From contig NZ_CP019645.1 in assembly GCF_001999985.1 (NCBI RefSeq), positions 2,232,001 to 2,296,000 of the forward strand: DNA of 64,000 nt. Reading direction: 5' to 3'. The translations under genes and the position numbers were made by a program. Below the pieces are notes generated by a model that saw nothing but the letters and a program-made list of their open reading frames with translations, made no database searches and was not told the DNA's origin. This DNA comes from Helicobacter bilis. GTDB taxonomy: Bacteria; Campylobacterota; Campylobacteria; Campylobacterales; Helicobacteraceae. The number at the start of each line of letters is the position of its first letter. Positions within the stretch are counted from its first letter, which is position 1. Positions 28,565-37,232 of this stretch are shown in pieces.

Positions 28565-29347
28565 ATGATTATAAGCAAATATTGTGCGAGTGGTAATGAC
28601 TTTTTGATATTTCATAGCTTTTTAGAGCAGAATCGTGCGAAAATGGCAGTGGAGCTTTGCAATAGATTCTATGGTATTGGGGCTGATGGCATGGTTGTAG
28701 TTTTGCCTTATGAGAGTAAAGATTCTAATATCGCATATAAATGGGAGTTTTACAATGCTGATGGCAGTTTTGCTGGTATGTGTGGAAATGCAAGTAGAGC
28801 TGTAAGCCTATATGCTTTTCATAATAAACTTGCTACGCAAAATCATAGTTTTCTAAGTGGAGCGGGGATCATAGATACAAGTATTAAAGAAATTATAGAT
28901 TCAAAACATGCGTATGTGCAAAGCAATCTTGGCGAATATGTCCTGCAAGGCAATATCGTTGAGAATAAAAAGGGGAGTGTCTATGAGTTTGAGCATATTA
29001 TCATGCGTATCCCGCATTTAGTGTATTTTGCTACTTCTATGAAAGAGTTTAATTTGCTTAGCAATGACTTAGAGTTTCTCTCACATTTAAGACATAAGTA
29101 TGATGCAAATGTAAATATTGCTATAAGAGAGAATGATAAAATCTATTATGTAACCTTTGAAAGGGGGGTAGAAAATATTACACAAGCCTGTGGCACAGGT
29201 GCATGTGCGGTATATGTCAGCCTAAGAGATTTTAGCAAAACCTATACGCTTATACCACCAAGCAAAGAGAAACTGCAAGTATCTTATAATAACGGCTTAA
29301 TCTATTTCTCTGGACTTGTAACAAAAGTGTGTGATTGTGTTTTGTAA
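28565..29347 (+). CDS. dapF: diaminopimelate epimerase
   Basis: A 260-aa enzyme of normal length. The two catalytic cysteines are visible: Cys73 in GSFAGMCGNASR and the later one in ACGTGACA at about residue 210. It turns LL- into meso-diaminopimelate for lysine and peptidoglycan synthesis. The frame is open 7 codons upstream, but AAAGGA is 6 nt before ATG 28565 and MIISKYCASGNDF is the family start. The next gene follows after about 20 nt and is probably co-transcribed. Confidence 0.96.
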   Translation: MIISKYCASGNDFLIFHSFLEQNRAKMAVELCNRFYGIGADGMVVVLPYESKDSNIAYKWEFYNADGSFAGMCGNASRAVSLYAFHNKLATQNHSFLSGAGIIDTSIKEIIDSKHAYVQSNLGEYVLQGNIVENKKGSVYEFEHIIMRIPHLVYFATSMKEFNLLSNDLEFLSHLRHKYDANVNIAIRENDKIYYVTFERGVENITQACGTGACAVYVSLRDFSKTYTLIPPSKEKLQVSYNNGLIYFSGLVTKVCDCVL

Positions 29348-29368
29348 TTTGTGTCAAAGGAATTATTA

Positions 29369-30055
29369 ATGAAAGAGAATGTAGATAGTAAAGATACTAG
29401 TGTTTTTGCTGATATTTATGAAGACAAGCGAGTGTTTAATGTAGATTCTAAAACAGCATGTTTTATTAAGCAAGGCGGTATGTCGAAAGTAGATTCTAAT
29501 CTTTGTCATATTGAGCGTAGCGAAATGTCTAGTGTAGAGTCTATGTTACATTTAAATAAACATAAAGCTTTATCCACAAAGCTATGGAATCTAGACTTTA
29601 AAATAGATTCTAAACAGAATCTTTTGCTTGATCCTACACATAAAATTATTGTAGAAAATACCCACAAAAAATCCCTTAATTTTTACAATAAAAAAAGTAA
29701 AATATCTAAGAAACTAAACTCAACCTATTCACATATAAATATAGATTTTAAAGCAACACTATCTCTACACTATCTCTATAAATCCATATATAGAATCTTA
29801 TCTATATTTTTATTTAGCCTTATATGTAGCATATATACAGCAAATGCCAACACAATCGCAGATAATAAAACCCACACAAACCCCACACAAAATAAAACAA
29901 CACAATCACAAAAAGTGCAAATAAAAGGCGATACCCTAGTCATACAAGATGCCTCATGCCAATCGGGCAATAAATCGCTACTCAAATCATTACAAACAAA
30001 AGATTCCAAAAACACAACGACATTACAAGAATGCGATGATATAAATCATAAATAG
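29369..30055 (+). CDS. D/S/K-rich protein with internal membrane segment, unknown function
   Basis: A 228-aa frame from ATG 29369 (AAAGGA 7 nt upstream), directly after dapF. Residues 1-130 are rich in Asp, Ser, Lys and Asn and include the dispersed repeat translated as CHIERSEMSS. A single hydrophobic segment (ILSIFLFSLICSIYTANANT) lies at about 140-160 and looks like a signal peptide with an A-N-A cleavage site, but in the middle of the protein. The tail has two Cys (DASCQSG, LQECDD). A likely reading is an original small exported protein whose upstream DNA became coding. No family recognised. Confidence 0.5.
   Translation: MKENVDSKDTSVFADIYEDKRVFNVDSKTACFIKQGGMSKVDSNLCHIERSEMSSVESMLHLNKHKALSTKLWNLDFKIDSKQNLLLDPTHKIIVENTHKKSLNFYNKKSKISKKLNSTYSHINIDFKATLSLHYLYKSIYRILSIFLFSLICSIYTANANTIADNKTHTNPTQNKTTQSQKVQIKGDTLVIQDASCQSGNKSLLKSLQTKDSKNTTTLQECDDINHK
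29504..29530 (+). repeat. dispersed TGTCAT-type repeat inside a coding region
   Basis: TGTCATATTGAGCGTAGCG followed by AAATGTCT, translated in frame as CHIERSEMS. It is the best-preserved copy in the window. Peptides of the CHIERSE type recur in many bacterial genomes as products of dispersed repeats. Confidence 0.75.
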
Positions 30056-30406
30056 TTATGTCATATTAATATAAAGTCTCTCATAGTAACCAAGACTGAG
30101 TGAAATGTTACTAAAAAGCGGGGTTAAAGATTTGGGGTTTTGAGTATGTATATGGAGTGAATATTGTATTGCTTGCATGATTATTGATTTTTATATCCAC
30201 AACTTGGATAGACAATGTTGTTTTAGTGCCAAATATAACAATAGGCAATCTAATTATAGAATTGGTTGTTATGTATCAATAACGGCTAAAATCTAAATTT
30301 CATTTTTTGCACTCCATGCCCTACACACATCCAAGTAAGATAGATTTTAAAACTTAAATCTCACCTACACAATTCTTAGCTTATTAAAAAGTCTTTATAT
30401 ACGACT
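30056..30406. other. gene-free stretch downstream of the GT8 remnant
   Basis: About 350 bases, AT-rich, no supported gene or RNA. It would be the 3' side of the degenerate glycosyltransferase gene. Confidence 0.5.
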
Positions 30407-30668
30407 TTACTTATACACTACGCGTGGTGGCTTATAGCTAAGTTTAAATAAGGCGCGTTTGATTTGTATATATGTGCGATAGAATGGCCTTAAGATTCTA
30501 TAATGCGGGTATTGCCCCCCCCCCCCCCATAGTAATATTTTCGGTAACATTTATACTCTCACCCTTATCATATTGAGTATTATTTGCTGCATTTTTTACA
30601 ATGCTATAACATAAAGGGGCAAGATATTTAATATAATTGTCATTAGCACAAAAAACTACATGATACAT
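30407..30668 (-). pseudogene. remnant of a phase-variable family 8 glycosyltransferase gene with a G14 tract
   Basis: From ATG 30668 (GGAG 7 nt upstream) the minus strand reads MYHVVFCANDNYIKYLAPLC, the start of a GT8 LPS glycosyltransferase, where F-C-A-x-D-x-N-Y is the nucleotide-sugar entry motif. After 46 codons comes a Met and a G14 run (30515-30528), and as read the frame stops at 30498. With one G fewer it would run to 30407 and end in a basic tail (HYRILRPFYRTY ... PPRVVYK). Even then only 86 aa result, against roughly 300 or more for the family, so the catalytic centre is missing. Deletion of the middle of the gene is inferred. Confidence 0.6.
30515..30528. repeat. poly-C/G tract of 14 nt
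   Basis: Fourteen C on the plus strand, G14 inside the GT8 remnant on the minus strand. This is a hallmark of slipped-strand phase variation. Confidence 0.9.
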
Positions 30669-30872
30669 ATAAAATCTCCGTTTCTTAAAATAATGCAGTA
30701 TGATAACAAATTATGCGTTGAGAATTGCATAAAGATGTATCAAAAAAAAAAATATGTCAAACCTACAAGTAGGAATTTCAAAAAACTTGCAAGTAGATTC
30801 CATGACACTCAACCAGCCAGTATAAATCCATACCAGCGGATATAAAGATACAAAAGACGAGATTGTATAAAA

Positions 30873-31421
30873 CTACTCCAACAATTCTTGCACTGTTTCA
30901 GAAAGCTTTCTTGCTTGGTCTGCATCAACATTTAGAACTTGTCCAACACCTTTTAGCGTTTGCTCAAACATCTTTTCATCCATTTTTACAAGGACATATA
31001 GCATAGGTGGTGTTGCTTGTTTATCAGTCCATTTTTCAGCTATTTCTGTTTTCTTCAGATCGGCTTCTACCTTTTGTCTTGCTACTTGCTGACTATTGGC
31101 TGATATTTTCATACCATCATTTTGCTCCAAACTTTCAATTGCTTGTTGAATCTTTGCACTAACTTGTTGTGCAATTTCAGCACGCGCTTGCATTGCTGCT
31201 TGATTGACCGCATAGTTTAGATTCCCATCTAAAATTTTTGCAGATCCAATTCCCACTACTACTGATCCAGCCTTTTCCTTTGCAGCCGACATACTATTCA
31301 CCCATGCAGGTTCATTACTATTTGAAGTAACTTGCCCTTGTTTATCGCCACCACAAGCCACCAAAAAAGCAGCCAAAGCCAAAGCACATAATCCTTTACT
31401 AGTAACTGATACTATTTTCAT
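30873..31421 (-). CDS. LPP20-family lipoprotein
   Basis: A 182-aa lipoprotein. The signal peptide MKIVSVTSKGLCALALAAF leads to the lipobox LVAC. The mature part has EPAWVNSM, VGIGSAKI and NQAAMQARAEIAQQVSAKI, the pattern of the LPP20 family (H. pylori Lpp20, outer-membrane associated). ATG 31421 has AAGGAG 7 nt upstream; a longer frame to 31553 would place the signal peptide internally and overlap purU. It is divergent from purU. The exact cellular role of the family is not known. Confidence 0.88.
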   Translation of the reverse strand: MKIVSVTSKGLCALALAAFLVACGGDKQGQVTSNSNEPAWVNSMSAAKEKAGSVVVGIGSAKILDGNLNYAVNQAAMQARAEIAQQVSAKIQQAIESLEQNDGMKISANSQQVARQKVEADLKKTEIAEKWTDKQATPPMLYVLVKMDEKMFEQTLKGVGQVLNVDADQARKLSETVQELLE

Positions 31422-31520
31422 ATATCTCTCCTTAAAAAAATTAGGCTTTATTTTACAACAAAAATGATAAAATAGCGACTTTATTTTACACAAATTTAAT
31501 TTTAAGGATTCTAAAGAGTT

Positions 31521-32354
31521 ATGAAACAGCACACATTGCTTATAAAATGCCAAGATACTAAAGGTTTAGTATTTAAAATCAGTTCGATTCTTTTACTCCA
31601 TCAGCTAAACATAGAACAAAACAATGAATTTGTAGATAAGATACACAACACTTTTTTTATGCGGACAGAGATTAGCGGTGAGCTAGATTCCAAAATGCTT
31701 CTTGCTGAAGTGTGTGCGGCATTACCTAGTGATGCAGAAGTGAGACTTTCCACACAGGATAAGAAGTCGATAGTGATTTTTGCGACAAAAGAGAATCATT
31801 GCTTAGGTGATTTACTCATACGGCATAATAGCGGTGATTTAGACGCAAATATTTTAGCAGTTATTAGCAATCATGCGAGTTTAGAAAATCTTGTAGAAAA
31901 GTTTGAAATTCCATACTATCATATAGAATCGGAGGGTATCTCAAGGCAAGAGCATGAGAAAAAGGTTATTGAGCTTTGCAGGACTTTAAATCCAGATTTT
32001 TTAATACTAGCAAAATATATGCGTATTTTATCGCCTAGTTTTGTAGAGAGCTTTCCAAATCAAATTATTAACATTCATCATTCATTTTTGCCCGCATTTA
32101 TCGGTGCAAATCCCTACAAACAAGCCTATGAACGCGGTGTAAAAATCATAGGTGCAACCGCCCATTTTGTAAATAATCAACTTGATGAAGGACCTATAAT
32201 CTCGCAAGATACCATACAAATTGACCACAGCTACACATGGCAAGACATGCAAAAAGCAGGACGAGATGTAGAAAAGGTGGTTTTAGCCCGTGCGTTAAAA
32301 TTAGCTCTTGAAGATAGAATCTTTTTGCATAACAACCGCACGATTATTTTTTAA
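31521..32354 (+). CDS. purU: formyltetrahydrofolate deformylase
   Basis: A 277-aa enzyme with an N-terminal ACT domain (TLLIKCQDTKGLVFKIS) and a formyltransferase-fold C-terminal domain. The catalytic INIHHSFLPAFIGANPY and TAHFVNNQLDEGPII segments are complete. It splits 10-formyl-THF into formate and THF and balances one-carbon pools; in Helicobacter it is often the only source of formate for purine synthesis by PurT-like routes. ATG 31521 follows AAAGAG. It is divergent from the LPP20 gene across 99 bp. Confidence 0.95.
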   Translation: MKQHTLLIKCQDTKGLVFKISSILLLHQLNIEQNNEFVDKIHNTFFMRTEISGELDSKMLLAEVCAALPSDAEVRLSTQDKKSIVIFATKENHCLGDLLIRHNSGDLDANILAVISNHASLENLVEKFEIPYYHIESEGISRQEHEKKVIELCRTLNPDFLILAKYMRILSPSFVESFPNQIINIHHSFLPAFIGANPYKQAYERGVKIIGATAHFVNNQLDEGPIISQDTIQIDHSYTWQDMQKAGRDVEKVVLARALKLALEDRIFLHNNRTIIF

Positions 32355-32475
32355 TGTAAAATTTGGGCGTAGATTTCTCTAAATGCTACTGAATTCTTGT
32401 AAGAGATTAAAGTATATCCCAAACAAACTTCTTACACCCCCAAAACAGGCGTGCAGTCAGCCGCAAAATTTGAAT

Positions 32476-33912
32476 CTACGAGCGATAGTCCGCATTAATC
32501 TTTATATAATCATAGCTTAAGTCACAACCCCAAGCTTTTGCGCTATGTGTGCCATCTTGCAAATCAATTAAAATACGCACGACATCTGCACTCAAAATAC
32601 TTTTTGCTTTACTTTCATTAAATGCTGTTCCTACGCCATTTTTTACGATTGCAATTTTCCCTTTTTTACTTGCAAAAATAAGATTAAATTTACTCGCATC
32701 AAAACTCGCATTACTATACCCCATAGCACATATAATTCGTCCCCAGTTTGCATCTTTACCAAAGATTGCAGTTTTAACAAGATTTGAGCCAATGATAGCT
32801 TTGCTTAGGGTTTGTGCTTGTTGTAAACTCTGTGCGTTTTTAATGGATACTTCAAGCAAATGCGTAGCACCCTCGCCATCTTTAGCGATTTGTTTGGCAA
32901 GATTGACACATACTTTTTTTAACGCTTTTTTGAATATCTCATAGTCTGTGCTTTTACTTGTGATAATTTCATTCTTTGCAGCACCATTTGCTAACACAAC
33001 AACCATATCATTTGTTGAAGTGTCGCCATCAACGCTTATTTGATTGAAAGTTTGCGTATTAATCTCACTTAATGCTTCTTGCAATAACTCTTTAGATATC
33101 GCTATATCGGTCAAAATAAAGCCTAGCATGGTCGCCATATTTGGGTGAATCATGCCAGAACCTTTTGCCATGCCAAAGATTCTAAACTTGTTGTTTTTCT
33201 TTTCTACTTTTGCCTTTTTATCGCATGTCTCTTTTTCTTGTGTTTTAGAATCTAACTTATTTTCTACGCTTACAGAATCTTTAGCATTTTCTTTAGATTC
33301 TGTGTTAATGACAATATTTTTGGAATCGCTAGTTTTTTCATTGCGAGCGACTTTTTCCTTGCCAGATTCCGTATTTTTAGAATCTAAATCATTTGGGCTT
33401 TGTAACTTACAAGTTATGCCAAAAGTCTTTGGGAAAGTATCTGTTGTCATAATGGCTTTACTTGCTAATTTTATGGAATCTTTATTGCTATTTTTTTGTG
33501 CTACTAACTTTGGGATAGCTTTCAAGATTCTAGGCATGGGCAATTGCGCTCCAATAACGCCTGTGGAAGCAAGTAAAATATGCTTAGAATCTATACGCAA
33601 CACTTTTGCTAGGGCTTCCGCACTTTTATCGCAATTTTCTTCACCTTGCTTTCCTGTGCAAGCATTCGCACAACCAGAATTTATCATAACAGCATGGATA
33701 TGATTTTGTATCTTTGCTTTATTGTGAGTGATACAAGCCGCCTGCACGCTATTTTTCGTCCATACACCAGCGCTTTGGCAAGGCTCTTGTGAGTAGATAA
33801 GGGCTAGGTCTAGCCTATTTTTATATTTTATATTTGCCTTTACGCCAGAGAGTTTGAATCCTTTTGGAAGTTTTGTGCTTCTTTTTGCCTTAAGTTTTAT
33901 TTGTGTCGCCAT
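32476..33912 (-). CDS. argJ: glutamate N-acetyltransferase / ornithine acetyltransferase with low-complexity insertion
   Basis: A 478-aa ArgJ, about 70 residues longer than usual. N-terminal features are normal (VMINSGCANACTG, LLASTGVIGAQLP, TTDTFPK). Residues 170-242 are a D/S/K/E/N-rich insertion not seen in the family. The catalytic core resumes with FGMAKGSGMIHPNMATMLGF, where Thr261 is the expected self-cleavage site and nucleophile. It recycles the acetyl group from acetylornithine to glutamate in arginine synthesis. ATG 33912 is preceded by an AAGGGAT site. It is convergent with purU. Confidence 0.95.
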   Translation of the reverse strand: MATQIKLKAKRSTKLPKGFKLSGVKANIKYKNRLDLALIYSQEPCQSAGVWTKNSVQAACITHNKAKIQNHIHAVMINSGCANACTGKQGEENCDKSAEALAKVLRIDSKHILLASTGVIGAQLPMPRILKAIPKLVAQKNSNKDSIKLASKAIMTTDTFPKTFGITCKLQSPNDLDSKNTESGKEKVARNEKTSDSKNIVINTESKENAKDSVSVENKLDSKTQEKETCDKKAKVEKKNNKFRIFGMAKGSGMIHPNMATMLGFILTDIAISKELLQEALSEINTQTFNQISVDGDTSTNDMVVVLANGAAKNEIITSKSTDYEIFKKALKKVCVNLAKQIAKDGEGATHLLEVSIKNAQSLQQAQTLSKAIIGSNLVKTAIFGKDANWGRIICAMGYSNASFDASKFNLIFASKKGKIAIVKNGVGTAFNESKAKSILSADVVRILIDLQDGTHSAKAWGCDLSYDYIKINADYRS

Positions 33913-34045
33913 GCTATCCCTTTTTTAGAATCTGCAATGATTTTAGCGAAAAAACTGGTAAAGATACCATATTTCTAACACTCGCACCTATGATATAGAT
34001 TCTATGTGTAAAAATTTCACACTTAGCAATTTTTTACCATAATAT

Positions 34046-35134
34046 CTAATCAAGTTTAAATAATGTTTGTTCTAATGGGCTTATATCAATCTGTCCTGAG
34101 AGATAGAAATATTTGCGTAATACTAAGAGATTAAGTAAGCCTTGAAGCCTTTTATCATAGAATCTAGCACAAAATTCATGTGCGTTTTGTATGATTTCCT
34201 TTGCTTCATTTGTATGTGTTTTGTAGTAGTCAAGCACGGAATCTACATCACTATAATCACGCTTAATAGCTGCAAAATGCACACCTTTTTCTAGCTTATC
34301 TTCCATAAACCAAGTTTCTATCTCTGGCTCTGGCATAATGCAGAGTGAGTTTGAGCTTAGCACCCATTTGAGATTACTTGCTACATCATAGCCCTCAAGG
34401 CTTAGTAGAAATTTATAGGGCAAATGCTCTTGTATTGAGAGCTTATTTTTTAGCCATTCTGGATTAGAATCTGCTCGTCCAACATGTCCAATATCGCAAT
34501 TTGGATTAGTAAAATGCTTTTCAAAAAAGCGGATTCTATGGTCTTGATATACAGCACCACGAAATAGCAATATATCCTTTTTATCCTCAAATCTTATTGG
34601 GTCGTTTATGAAATGAAAATGACGATATTTTTCAAGCTGCATTAATACTGAATTGTTATTACAAGAAATAATTGGACGAGACTTGCAAATCGCAGGAAAG
34701 CTTAAAAGCTCACTCACATCATAAAACATATATGCCCATGCTAAATTATCCTTAAAATATCTCGTCCATTCATACGAATCATAATAATACACCGATCCGG
34801 CTTTATAAGTATTATTTTTCAATATATCTATATTCGGCACAAGTTGCTGCAAGTTTGCTAATCGACTAGGATAAGGCGGTAAATCTAGGTCTAGTGGGCT
34901 TATTTGCGGTAATTTATCTTTTGTTAATGGTATATGAAAAGGCTTATTGAGTTTATTGTAATAATTTATGCGATTACTTATGTCTTCTAGGTTTTTCTCA
35001 TAGATTCTTAGTAATTTTTGTATCTTTGTCTCAAGCTGCTTTTGCGTTATTATGCGTGGTATTATCATGCGTATAATACCTTTGAGATTATAGATAAAAC
35101 GCGAACCCCTTGTCTGCAATAAATACCCTTTCAT
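34046..35134 (-). CDS. family 90 (CAP10-like) LPS glycosyltransferase
   Basis: A 362-aa protein without signal peptide. The central and C-terminal part matches the CAP10/GT90 plan: DILLFRGAVYQDHRIRFFEK, LPYKFLLSLEGYDVASNLKW, SNSLCIMPEPEIETWFMEDKL and GVHFAAIKRDYSDVDSVL. Such enzymes transfer a sugar (often xylose or glucose) to LPS or capsule; donor and acceptor cannot be told here. The start at 35134 has only a weak ribosome binding site (AAAGC), and ATG 35068 (MIIPR) is an alternative. It stands alone. Confidence 0.8.
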   Translation of the reverse strand: MKGYLLQTRGSRFIYNLKGIIRMIIPRIITQKQLETKIQKLLRIYEKNLEDISNRINYYNKLNKPFHIPLTKDKLPQISPLDLDLPPYPSRLANLQQLVPNIDILKNNTYKAGSVYYYDSYEWTRYFKDNLAWAYMFYDVSELLSFPAICKSRPIISCNNNSVLMQLEKYRHFHFINDPIRFEDKKDILLFRGAVYQDHRIRFFEKHFTNPNCDIGHVGRADSNPEWLKNKLSIQEHLPYKFLLSLEGYDVASNLKWVLSSNSLCIMPEPEIETWFMEDKLEKGVHFAAIKRDYSDVDSVLDYYKTHTNEAKEIIQNAHEFCARFYDKRLQGLLNLLVLRKYFYLSGQIDISPLEQTLFKLD

Positions 35135-35281
35135 TTGCTTTTAAAACTAGCGGAGTATTATAATAGAAAAGTTATGAAGATGATATGCGATATTGCCAAA
35201 TACAAAAGATTATAGGCAAAAGATTCCATACCACAATCATATTATTTACTCTCATATATAAAGTTATACACAGAAAAACAT

Positions 35282-35287
35282 TATAAT
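35282..35287 (+). promoter_or_regulatory. putative -10 box for the peptide-binding protein gene
   Basis: TATAAT, 38 nt upstream of ATG 35326, in an AT-rich gap. Confidence 0.5.
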
Positions 35288-35325
35288 AAACACTTATATT
35301 CAAAACAAAAATTATCAGGTAAAAA

Positions 35326-37221
35326 ATGCTACAAAATATTTTTATGCGATATGCTAGATTTTCTATATTTATTCTCTCTTTTATTATGCTTTTTAGTGTA
35401 TGCGTTTATGCGAAAAGTCGCTCTGATCTTTATACCACATGGCATAGTGCTATTGCTATGGATATGATACCAAAGCATGAAAATGCGAAATTTTTACCCT
35501 ATGCCAATCCACAAGCAAAAAAGGGTGGGGATTTTAAGACTATGGGGCTTGGTGGCTTTGATAGCCTAGATTTATTTGTATTGAAGGGGAGTAAGGCAGA
35601 TTCACTTGATTTAGTCTATGATACTTTAATGGCACAAAGCTATGATGAGCCTTATGCGATATATCCACTTATAGCAGAAAAAGTAAGCATTGCAAATGAT
35701 AATAGTGGCGTGAGATTTATGATAAACCCAAAGGCAAGATTCAGCGATGATAGCAAGGTGAGTGCTGGTGATGTAAAATTTAGCTTTGATATGCTTATGC
35801 AAAAAGGCGATCCCACTCAATCTCGCTATTATGCTGATGTGAAAGAAGCGGTTGTGGTGAGTGAAAATATTATTGAATTTATCTTTAAACATAATGAAAA
35901 TAAAGAATTACCCTTTATTCTTACGCAACTACACATTATCCCAAAACACTTCTATTTACAAAATAATGAGAATCTATATGGCAAAAAGCCCTTACGCATA
36001 CCGCTTGGCAGTGGTCCCTACATAATAGAATCTTTTGAGATAAATAAATACATTACTTATAAACGAAATAAGAATTATTGGGCGAAAGATTTAATGATAA
36101 ATGTTGGGGCATATAACTTTGATAGAATCACAATTGAATATTACAAAGACGCAAATGTCGCTTTGCGTGCATTTCTAGCGGGGAATTATGACTATCGCTT
36201 TGAGCCACAGGCAAAAGCATGGGCAAATGACTATGAAGGAAGTAGCCTTAATGCAGGAAGATTTAAAAAGATCACTTTAACACATGGCTTACCAGCGGGT
36301 ATGCAGGGCTTTTATCTTAACGCAAGAAGAACGCATTTAAATGATATAAGAGTAAGGGAAGCGATACTTCAATGCTTTGATTTTGAATGGAGCAATGAAT
36401 ATCTATTTTACTCACAATATAAACGCACACAAAGCTATTATGAAAACTCAATATATGCTTCAAATGGTCTCTTAAGAGATTCTAAAGATGAAATAGAGAT
36501 ATTACAATCACTTGGAATCTTAAACTATAATAAAAGCACAAGAGAGTTTGAAATAACAAAAGACTATAAAGATTCTATAAATCCTCGCTTACTACATGAA
36601 GTCTATAAGAATCCAAGCACAAAAGCACCACATTCAAAAAGAGCAAATCTCATATACGCACAAAAGCTTTTAAAAGAAGCAGGATATAAAGTAGTAGAAA
36701 ATAGGCTGCTAGATTCTAATAATAAGCCAGTGAAACTCACGCTTTTACTAAACTCACCTTTATTTGAACGCATGGTGCTGCCTTTTAAGAAAAATCTAGC
36801 AATACTTGGCATTAGCCTTGATATACGATTAACAGACTCAGCTCAATATGAAAATAGAGTAAAACAATTTGATTATGATATAATTGTGGGCTTGATACCA
36901 CAAAGCCTTTTTCCGGGAAATGAACAAGACTTTTTCTTTTCGTCAATGAGTGCGGATATGGAAGGCTCAAGGAATTTTTCTGGTGTGAAAAATAAGGCGA
37001 TTGATAAGCTTATTATTTTGCTTAATCAAACGACAGACTATAATAAACGCATAGCGATTTTACATGTGATGGATAGAATCTTACTATGGGGATTCTATGT
37101 TGTGCCGCATTATTATAGCCCTAGCTTTCGTATCGCTTTAAGGCATGACATAAGAATGCCAGATATTTTTCCACCTTATGCTTCACCTTTTAGCATATAT
37201 CATTATTGGTGGATAGAGTAA
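35326..37221 (+). CDS. periplasmic oligopeptide-binding protein, family 5, YejA-like
   Basis: A 631-aa exported protein; the signal peptide ends near CVYAKS. It has the family-5 solute-binding plan, with the YejA-type segment GGFDSLDLFVLKGSKADSLDLVYDTLM near residue 75 and FRINPKARFSDDS-like and YKRNKNYWAKD-like motifs. It collects peptides or peptide-like compounds in the periplasm for an ABC importer. No permease or ATPase gene follows here. Instead an outer-membrane barrel starts 11 nt after the stop codon, so the two are almost surely one operon. Confidence 0.88.
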   Translation: MLQNIFMRYARFSIFILSFIMLFSVCVYAKSRSDLYTTWHSAIAMDMIPKHENAKFLPYANPQAKKGGDFKTMGLGGFDSLDLFVLKGSKADSLDLVYDTLMAQSYDEPYAIYPLIAEKVSIANDNSGVRFMINPKARFSDDSKVSAGDVKFSFDMLMQKGDPTQSRYYADVKEAVVVSENIIEFIFKHNENKELPFILTQLHIIPKHFYLQNNENLYGKKPLRIPLGSGPYIIESFEINKYITYKRNKNYWAKDLMINVGAYNFDRITIEYYKDANVALRAFLAGNYDYRFEPQAKAWANDYEGSSLNAGRFKKITLTHGLPAGMQGFYLNARRTHLNDIRVREAILQCFDFEWSNEYLFYSQYKRTQSYYENSIYASNGLLRDSKDEIEILQSLGILNYNKSTREFEITKDYKDSINPRLLHEVYKNPSTKAPHSKRANLIYAQKLLKEAGYKVVENRLLDSNNKPVKLTLLLNSPLFERMVLPFKKNLAILGISLDIRLTDSAQYENRVKQFDYDIIVGLIPQSLFPGNEQDFFFSSMSADMEGSRNFSGVKNKAIDKLIILLNQTTDYNKRIAILHVMDRILLWGFYVVPHYYSPSFRIALRHDIRMPDIFPPYASPFSIYHYWWIE

Positions 37222-37232
37222 TGGAGGGTAAT

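Noticed and set aside
30660-30845. 61-codon plus-strand frame upstream of the GT8 remnant
   Set aside because: No ribosome binding site; it partly overlaps the start of the GT8 remnant on the other strand.
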